From assembly GCA_024663395.1 (NCBI GenBank), contig JANFAH010000008.1:1922001-1986000 (forward strand): 64,000 nucleotides of DNA. The letters are read 5' to 3'. Of this stretch, positions 56,801 through 64,000 are shown piece after piece (within the stretch, counting starts at the first letter, position 1; each line of letters starts with the position of its first letter). A model generated the notes under the pieces. That model was not told the origin of the DNA. It ran no database searches and saw only the letters and a list, made by a program, of their open reading frames with translations. The stretch comes from Pisolithus tinctorius (taxonomy: Eukaryota > Basidiomycota > Agaricomycetes > Boletales > Pisolithaceae). The translations under genes were made by a program, and so were the position numbers.

Positions 56801-58961
56801 GGAGGACTTGAACATTGGCCAGCTGTCCAGCTTTCCTTACAGGGGCACAATAATGGAGTTAACTCAGTGGCATTCTCCCCTGATGGGAAGAGGATTGTCT
56901 CAGGCTCTTGGGACAAGACTGTGAGGGTCTGGGATGCTGAGAGAGGTGTGCAAATTGGCAGCCCTCTTGGGGGGCATACTGGGGAAGTCAACTCAGTTGC
57001 ATTCTCCCCTGATGGGAAGAGGATTGTCTCAGGATCTTGGGACAACACTTTGAGGGTCTGGGATGCTGAGAGAGGTGTGCAAATTGGTGGCTCTCTTGAG
57101 GGGCATAAAAAGTCAGTCACCTCAGTTGCATTCTCCCCTGATGGAAGAGGATTGTCTCAGGCTCAGGGGACACCACTGTGAGGGTCTGGGATGCTGAGAG
57201 AGGTATGCAAATTGGCAGCCCTCTGGAGGGACATACAAAGTCAGTCACCTCAGTTGCATTCTCCCCTGATGGGAAGAGGATTGTCTCAGGCTCTTGGGAC
57301 AAGATTGTGAGGGTCTGGGATGCTGAGAGAGGTGTGCAAATTGCCAGCCCTCTTGAGGGGCATAAAAAGTCAGTAACCTCAGTTGCATTCTCCCCTGATG
57401 GGAAGAGGATTGCCTCAGGCTCAAGGGACAACACTGTGAGGGTCTGGGATGCTGAAAAAGGTATTCAAATTGGCAGTGCTCTTGAGGGGCATACCTCATC
57501 AGTCAAGTCAGTTGCATTCTCCCCTGATGGGAAGAGGATTGTCTCAGGCTCAGGGGACTACACTGTGGGGGTCTGGGATGCTGAGAGAGGTGTGCAAATT
57601 GGCAGCCCTCTTGAGGGGCACACAAAGTCAGTCAACTCAGTTGCATTCTCCCCTGATGGGAAGAGGATTGTCTCAGGCTCTTGGGACAAGACTGTGAGGG
57701 TCTGGGATGCTGAGAGAGGTGTCCAAATTGCCAGCCCTCTTGAGGGACATACAAAGTCAGTCACCTCAGTTGCATTCTCCCCTGATGGGGAGAAGATTGT
57801 CTCAGGCTCTTGGGACAAGACTGTGAGGGTCTGGGATGCTGAGAGAGGTGTCCAAATTGGCAGCCCTCTTGTGGGGCATACAGATTCAGTCAACTCAGTT
57901 GCATTCTCCCCTGATGGGAAGAGGATTGTCTCAGGCTCAGAGGACAAGACTGTGAGGGTCTGGGATGCTGAGAGAGGTGTGCAAATTGGCAGCCCTCTTG
58001 TGGGGCATACAGATTCAGTCAACTCAGTTGCATTCTCCCCTGATGGGAAGAGGATTGTCTCAGGCTCTTGGGACAACACTGCGAGGGTCTGGGATGCTGA
58101 GAGAGGTGTGCAAATTGCCAGCCCTCTTGAGGGGCATACAGAGAAATTTGACTCAGTTGCATTCTCCCCTGATTGGAAGAAGATTGTCTCAGTTTCTTGG
58201 GACAACACTGTGAGGGTCTGGGATGCTGAGAGAGGTGTGCAAATTGGCAGCCCTCTTGAGGGGCATAAAAAGTCAGTCAGCTCAGTTGCATTCTCCCCTG
58301 ATGGGAAGAGGATTGCCTTAGGCTCTTGGAGCAGGACTGTGAGGGTCTGGGATACTGAGAGAGGTGTGCAAATTGGCAGCCCTCTTGTGGGGCATACAAA
58401 CTCAGTCTACTCAGTTGCATTCTCCCATGATGGGAAGAGGATTGTCTCAGGCTCAGAGGACAAGACTGTGAGGGTCTGGGATGCTGAGAGAGGTGTGCAA
58501 ATTGGCAGCCCTCTTGAGGGGCATACAGAGTCAGTCAAATCAGTTGCATTCTCCCCTGATGGGAAGAGGATTGTCTCAGGCTCAAGGAACAACACTGTGA
58601 GAGTCTGGGATGCTGAGAGAGGAGTGCAAATTGGCTGTTCTCTGGAGGGCATGGAGTTGCAGCATGCCTTGTTTGTTTCTCATCAAACCCTTCACATGCA
58701 ATTCATGACACTACACAACTTCTTGATGGACTTCAATATGAGGGTGTAGATATGAGGAATGAACCAGTCAAGTTGCACAGTGATGGCTGGGTCAGAGGCC
58801 CAAAGGGTAGACTGTTACTTTGGATACCCCCATCTTTATGGGGGCAGTGGTACTCAATGTGGACCAGGGTAGTCATTCCTCGAGGTTCTCGCATTGAGCT
58901 GGACTTGAGTCAGACAGCTCATGGCAATAGATGGCATGAATGTTTCAAGTTACCTGCCTAG
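53808..58961 (+). pseudogene. NACHT-WD40 (NLR-like) receptor, copy 3, two frameshifts
   Basis: Exons 53808-54503, 54554-54604, 54655-54850 and 54903-58961 match copy 2. In WD40 unit 3 a G is missing near 57140 (GATGGAAGAGG against GATGGGAAGAGG), giving a stop at 57181. The frame then stays open to 58749, where a second missing G (CTGGAGGGCATGG against CTGGAGGGGCATGG, near 58648) leads to another stop. The last 70 codons are open again to TAG at 58961. The NACHT part, with Walker A GQAGKGKS, is the most divergent of the three. As it stands it would encode NACHT plus about two WD40 units. Both losses are in G runs, so assembly error should be considered. Confidence 0.87.
56842..58647 (+). repeat. 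WD40-coding minisatellite, 14 units of 129 bp, NLR copy 3
   Basis: One unit fewer than copies 1 and 2. Distinctive residues are KKS, DSV, EKF and SSV after GH(T), QIASPLE in units 4, 7 and 10, and SPLV in 8, 9 and 12. Units 8-9 carry near-identical DSVNSVAFSPDG text. Confidence 0.95.
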
Positions 58962-59453
58962 CCTTTCCATTGCAGCACATGAGTTTGTATCTCTTAGCAT
59001 GTAAACAATAGTGGTAATACCTGTGATTAGTAAGGATTGACCAATGTCATATCATGATTGCCAACTCAACAGATTCAGATTTAGATGAAAATTGTCTTGA
59101 TGGTGGAAACAGCATCCCCTCTGGTTAGTTTCATCTCATGGCCAACAATATTTAAGACAGGAAAGCTTGTAGTAGAAAATCCACAGCTTAAATTCTGAAA
59201 TTACAATCACAAACATTCCAAGAGAGACAAAGTTCAAAGTCTTCTCCATTGTCTGTCATGCACTGATGACTTGAGGTTTGCATATTTGTGCAGTCAGGTA
59301 CAGAATGTCAAACCTGAATTTGCATGCCATACATAGTCTAGGTCCATGGTTTACAAAAAGTATTATAGATCAATTTACATAAGACAAGAATTCAGGATAG
59401 TGTACACGTCGGACATAAGGCATAAGAAAACCAGCGAACATAGGGAAAGTAAG
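58962..59453. other. Convergent spacer between NLR copy 3 and AKR1 copy 3
   Basis: Same CpG-poor sequence as in units 1 and 2. No gene. Confidence 0.5.
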
Positions 59454-62130
59454 TTACACTTGGCTGAGTGGTTCGTAACCTCTCCGGCTCGAACTGGTAG
59501 CCATCCTCAAACCAAGTTTTGCAAGAAGGCTCTTACTTCTACTTCCACCGTCGTGGTCACGCTCAAATTCGCCCCGTTCGGCATCTCTCTTCCTTTTCCC
59601 CTCCTCGAATCCTTCAGGAGGTACATCGTATACCTGTCCATAATCCACCCCCACTTCCTTCCCCATCGTCCAGAAGTCTCGACAATTGCGGACCAACCCA
59701 AGGTCGAACGGATTCCGGGCACGAGCAGAAGAAGACCCGAGGGCTAGACCGTGAGCAGCATGACCGCGGGTAAAACGATCCAGTCCAACAAGGTTGAGGA
59801 GAAACGCTCCACAAGTTCCTGGAGCGGAAAGTGCTTTACATAACCCCACATGATGGTGTCGATGTTTGGGTTCCCCCTCGCCCTTCACTCTCTTCGTCTC
59901 CTCGGTCATTGTTCACCACGTGGTGATAATGGTGACCCATTTGAATGCCAGTGGCTCCGCTGCCAGCCGCAAGACCACCACGACCACCCATGGATCCATA
60001 GCGACCAAGGTTGGATACTTCGAGAGTTGTAAGCTGGCGAGCAACATGCCAGAATTGTGTGACCAAAAGAACTGAAGTCCAGGTCAATTGCAAAGTGGAC
60101 CACAGCGACACCGAGAGAAGGAAGGAATCGATGGCTGCAGGTACACAGAAAATAGGAGAGCAGTCAGCTGCGATATTGTCCGGAGCGGTGGCAGACGCAT
60201 AGACTGTATGAGAGGTAGTGAGGATGGCGAGCTTTCGCCGGTTCAATGGACTTACACTCATAGGTCAAATAGTCGAAAAGGATAATGCCCATAACTAACG
60301 TAGTGACAAACATAAGGAATTGTCGGTGATTGTTAGAGCCGACTGAAAGCAAATGTCAGAAATTGAATGTCGAAGTCTTAGCAAGCACGCACCACAGTTC
60401 TATATCCATGGACAATTGCTGTGGATGGTATGTAACTTGGTGAGAATCGCTGCAACTCCAGAAACTTACTGATCACTTCTAGCCACACACCAATCACACA
60501 TACGACAATGTTTGGAGCGAAGAGTTTCTTTGCTTGGTGGAAATAACTAAGGAATGCTGAAGTGGCGGCAGCAACACCTATGACGTACCATGCATTGTAT
60601 GCAGAATGTTTGGCCATTAAGTCGCCCTTCCGAAGCGAGGTCCTCAATGATCTGCGACAATACCAAGCTAATGATATGATCATAGGTTTAAGAAACGGAA
60701 CAGCTTACAGCCTTGAGCTCTCCATCATTGACTGGACGAGGACATGTACCAGGATCGAGCATAATTGCTCGGAAGAAATTATACACACAAAGCCCCATAT
60801 TCAGTGCGAATTCCAGATGGATGAACGGGTGGTTTGGAGGCTCTGATCGAATAAATAAGTCGCACACGCTAGCACTTAACAGTAAGTAAGCTTACGTGTA
60901 ACTAATCTTGTGACCCAAGCATAACCAACCCATGTCATCGAACCCGCGATGATACCCGCGAAATATGGACTTTGGTTAACAGTCTCCACGTATGAATCTT
61001 TGTTCAAGAGTACATGGGTAATGATCAGCTCGGAAAAACATTAAACCATATCTTGTAGCAAAGAAGTAACTCACATGATGAAGAGCGAAAAATTCCGCCA
61101 TAGCCAGTACCATTCCAGTATACCACGACAATATTGACAAGGTGGCAAATATGATATAGAGGAATAGCGCAGGCAAGACAAAAATAGCGACACGAGTATT
61201 TCTCCAGCGCCAGCGTCAGAGGAGACACTGCACTAATAAACAGGACCTAACTCATTCAAAGGCTTTGCCTTCTTGACACCGAATTCATTCATACCACCCT
61301 CCTCCATGGAACACTTCCAGGCACCGAAGCTTTTGAGTTCGACAGCCATGTCTCTAGGAGTGCGACCCTCGGCGTCTTTTGCATGGATATCGGCTCCTAT
61401 CTCTACAAGTCGGCGAAGAATAGCTCTGTTCCCCCTAACCACAGCCCAGTGTAGCGGCGACAGGCCGACATCGTCTTTAAGATCCGGGTTTGCGCCGTGC
61501 TTCAGCAGTAAGTCGACGGACAATGCATCACCCTGGTAAGCGGCCCACATCAAAGGCGTGTGTCCCTGCACATCACGAGAATCAACGTTAACGGGTTGGT
61601 GAAGAAGGTATAGCAGCGGCATGACGGAGGATGAATGGGTAACAAGGTGGAGAGCATTGTACCCTTGGGTGTCAGTGAAATTTGGATCTGCGTTACGGGA
61701 TATGAGGAGATGGATCAGGTAGAGATACCCGTTTCGTGCAGCCCACTACAAAGGGGTAGCTTGTAAATCGCCTCCAACCGCATCTACTTCTGCACCAGGC
61801 TCTATGAGGTAACGACAAGTAGCCAGCTGCGCGTTGATCGCTGCCCAATGGAGAGGCGTACTAGGGGAATGTGTGTAAATGACGATAGTGTAATCGAACG
61901 TCAAACACTTACACGTTTTGACCGTCTCTATCACTGACGGTTGCTTTTCCGGATTCGACCAGTTCTCGGATGGTAGCAAGGTCACCTCGCTGCGCTGCCG
62001 CAATAATCTCGGTCTGAAAACGTCATGAGTGTGCATGAACTCTCGATGCGGAAAGGTCGCTCCGCACCGCTGGGTCGGGCGGTAAACGAGAGGTCCGTTG
62101 CTGATGCTTGTTCGGTGTCTACCTTTGCCG
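59454..62130 (-). pseudogene. AKR1: AKR1 palmitoyltransferase, copy 3, broken
   Basis: Retains the full first ankyrin repeat ([20 protein letters not shown], then after an intron [20 protein letters not shown], about 61790-62015), which copies 1 and 2 have lost in part. A CAG to TAG change at 61747-61749 (TPL*WAARNGY) stops the second repeat. One nucleotide is missing before the zinc region (AAACTCTTCGCTCC against AAACCACTTCGCTC), so CRMCDWC is out of frame; the second Arg of that motif is also Trp. The DHHC exon and the tail NPFDLGLVRNCRDFW are otherwise intact. It ends TAA at 59454. Confidence 0.8.
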
Positions 62131-62469
62131 TGGGTTTTCCCTTCTGACCTTGCCCCTACTCATTCATTGTCGTTGTGCGTTGTTGTCTGCGTTGTGGCGG
62201 CTTCAGCACTGGTCGATGACTGTCTGTCAATAACAGGCCTGGAAACATGTGACTAACTCCAATTGCTTTTCAACTAACCCTGTTGTTGGTCTTTCGGTCT
62301 CCTATGCTCACAAGCAGGGTGTCAAGTTTACCGAGTACATGCGTTTCTGCAGACGCGGCTGTACGACGGCCTACAGCACCTTACACCTCAACTCCAGGAT
62401 CCCAGTAGTGGCCTCCCACAATCCGTCCCCACACATCTGATGCTATTCCACTTGATGTCCATTTTGCTC
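62131..62469. other. Spacer between AKR1 and the GPHR fragment, unit 3
   Basis: Homologous to 48650-49002 but with a rearranged stretch near 62235-62290, where the TTAGGG-like text is lost. No gene. Confidence 0.4.
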
Positions 62470-63066
62470 TCATGCTTCCTTGTCCACGATCAACCTCCTA
62501 TCTCCGCCATCCTCAACTGTCGGCCCATCGTCCTATGGGGATGTAATCGCGCATGTTCTCGTCACCCCTACCTTCGGACGGCGCACGCCAAACACCTAGA
62601 ATAGACATACTGCCTTTCCCGAGAAAAATCAGTCTGGCACCCGTTGGAGTGTCCCCCGGCAGTATATGCGTGGTGCTGATGGGAGTAACGAGAGTAAGCA
62701 ACTTCATACAGTAACAATATTCCACTCCGTTAACTGGCTTTCCTCTGTCTCAGGTGTTCCGAATAACCTCCTGTAGCATGTCAGCCTCATTGATGCTACT
62801 TGTCCTCGCTCAGCTAATGGCATGTTCTTTCAATGGACAATGAAAGCTTCTTACCCCATCTTGTCATCACAAGCGCATATACCTCCTTTCGACAGCGGTT
62901 CAACTGCGCGCCCCGTTTCCTCCATCGGCGGACGCCGACACCTCCACAAGCGCATCGCCTAATGTCGCTGAAACCAGTCTCCTTTCTCTTCGACTGGTCT
63001 TTCCTCTCGGGCCCAGAGGGACGCACACCGGTTCGCTGGGCAGGGGCGTTCTTTAGTGAAAATGAA
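62470..63066 (+). pseudogene. GPHR/ABA-GPCR-type C-terminal fragment, unit 3
   Basis: Almost identical to the unit 1 fragment: the same CAATGGACAATGAAAGC in the GC-AG intron, and the same CGCATATACC after it. It is joined to the SET2 tip at 63067. Confidence 0.65.
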
Positions 63067-64000
63067 GCCTTCCGGCTTGAGAGCGGTAGCTGAGGAATGG
63101 CTCTGACTCCGCGACCGAGATTTGGACATTGTGGCAGAAGGGAAAAAAGTGAGCAAGCAACACATTCTCAGTCGCAGAGCCCACACTGAAATGACTATGG
63201 TAGCAATCTGTACCCCGCCGTAGAGCGAGCTGCACCGAGCCTAGATGACAGCCTTCAGTATAGAATAATTAGATGAATAGATTGATGTGGGGGCTGACCT
63301 TACGACCTGTTGTGGATCCAAAATCCTCTGAACTGTCGCTCTCAGTTTCAAAAAAGTGTAAGTGCAGTGGGGCTGGAGACGACGCAAAGGCCTCCCTTGT
63401 GCTGTCCACTCAGCCTAAATCGCAACTGGGCCCTGTTCTCGATGGGTTCCCTGGCCTTGTTGATGACAAGCCCGATCAACCCCTAACCACCGTCTCCCAG
63501 CTAATTTCCCCTCCGTCAAAGCTTCAAAATCAACCACATTCAGTTGCTACCAGGCTAGGAACAATAAAAAGGCTGTAGGCGACTCGGACGACGCCGAGTC
63601 CATCGATGGGCCCACTCTCATCGCCGGGGAAACTGACTCCATCGACTTCCACTCGGCCAACCAGGCTACAGGATGTCGGTGCGCCCTACTCTTAGTTACT
63701 ATTCTATACGACCTTTCTGACACCCTTTACCTGCCTTCTTACAGGTACTTGGTTGGCGTGCACGACAAGAAAACTGGCAAAACCACTATCCATCCGGCAC
63801 CCCTCGACATCCTTACACGCGATGTTAAGGCCAAGAACCTATAGCTGTCTCAGCAGCTGGACGCTCGTGCTGCACTGGGTGAGTCGTTTGGTACCACAAA
63901 GCCAAACCGGCCATCAAGACACAGGAGCGGAATAAGGTCGACGTCTCTGCCATGGAAACTGTGGTAGATCATCTACAGGAGAGCATACAAAAGAGCACTC
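63067..64000. repeat. Tandem segmental duplication, start of unit 4 (type B)
   Basis: The SET2 tip and the first RPA49 exons recur a fourth time before the window ends. The text is closer to unit 2 than to units 1 or 3: the same cacattctcagtcgcagagccc block, and the same loss after GTTGATGACAAGCC. The array continues to the right. Confidence 0.85.
63345..64000 (+). pseudogene. RPA49: RPA49, copy 4, partial at the window edge
   Basis: First three exons only. It lacks the ATG segment like copies 2 and 3. There are additional small deletions near 63830 (AAGGCCAAGAACC where others have AAGGCTCTTAAAGGCC) and near 63895 (ACCACAAAGCC). It cannot encode a full protein. Confidence 0.8.

Larger units (their letters stand above)
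49603..63066. repeat. Tandem segmental duplication, unit 3 (type A)
   Basis: 13,464 bp. Its RPA49-dehydrogenase-NLR N-terminal part and its GPHR end are closer to unit 1 than to unit 2, whereas its NACHT region is the most divergent of the three. Confidence 0.9.

Noticed and set aside
14142..58647. CRISPR-like or satellite reading of the regular 129-bp repeats
   Set aside because: The repeats are in-frame protein-coding WD40 units without spacers, in a eukaryotic gene with introns.

Overview
The window is nuclear DNA of a filamentous basidiomycete, most likely an Agaricomycete. This is inferred from dense genes with introns of about 42-72 bp, a NACHT-WD40 receptor of the HNWD/HET-E type, fungal SET2, RPA49 and AKR1 genes, and Ty3/gypsy and Helitron elements.

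Layout. Positions 1-6.9 kb are single copy: a BTB gene (-), a 7-exon basic nuclear protein gene (+) and the H3K36 methyltransferase SET2 (-). From about 6878 a segment of about 13.5 kb is repeated head to tail: unit 1 (6878-36102), unit 2 (36103-49602), unit 3 (49603-63066) and the first 0.9 kb of unit 4. Each unit carries, in order, the first codons of SET2 (-), RPA49 (+), a medium-chain alcohol dehydrogenase pseudogene (-), a NACHT-WD40 (NLR-like) gene (+), an ankyrin-DHHC palmitoyltransferase AKR1 (-) and the C-terminal end of a GPHR/ABA-GPCR-type membrane protein (+). That last fragment is joined directly to the SET2 start of the next unit. Units 1 and 3 resemble each other, as do 2 and 4, so a two-unit block was probably duplicated again.

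Unit 1 is swollen to 29 kb by two insertions that are cleanly absent from units 2 and 3. One is a 10,071-bp Ty3/gypsy element (19473-29543, 653-bp LTRs, 4-bp TSD) that splits AKR1 exon 1. The other is a 5.5-kb Helitron-type element (29622-35164) holding a decayed PIF1-like helicase end, remnants of another LTR element and a solo LTR. Both the gypsy element and the remnant carry an antisense accessory gene with a Zn2Cys6-like cysteine pattern.

Gene state. RPA49 is intact only in unit 1 (8 exons, 431 aa). The NLR is intact only in unit 2 (4 exons, 1709 aa, 15 nearly identical WD40 repeats). The unit 1 NLR has one in-frame TGA and the unit 3 NLR has two 1-nt deletions. Every AKR1 copy has at least one visible lesion. 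The locus therefore looks like a tandem nursery for a self/non-self or immune receptor, in which repeat shuffling, gene conversion and CpG decay act together. The WD40 half of the NLR genes is almost free of CpG, and all 12 differences between the two LTRs are CpG transitions, which points to cytosine methylation of repeats.
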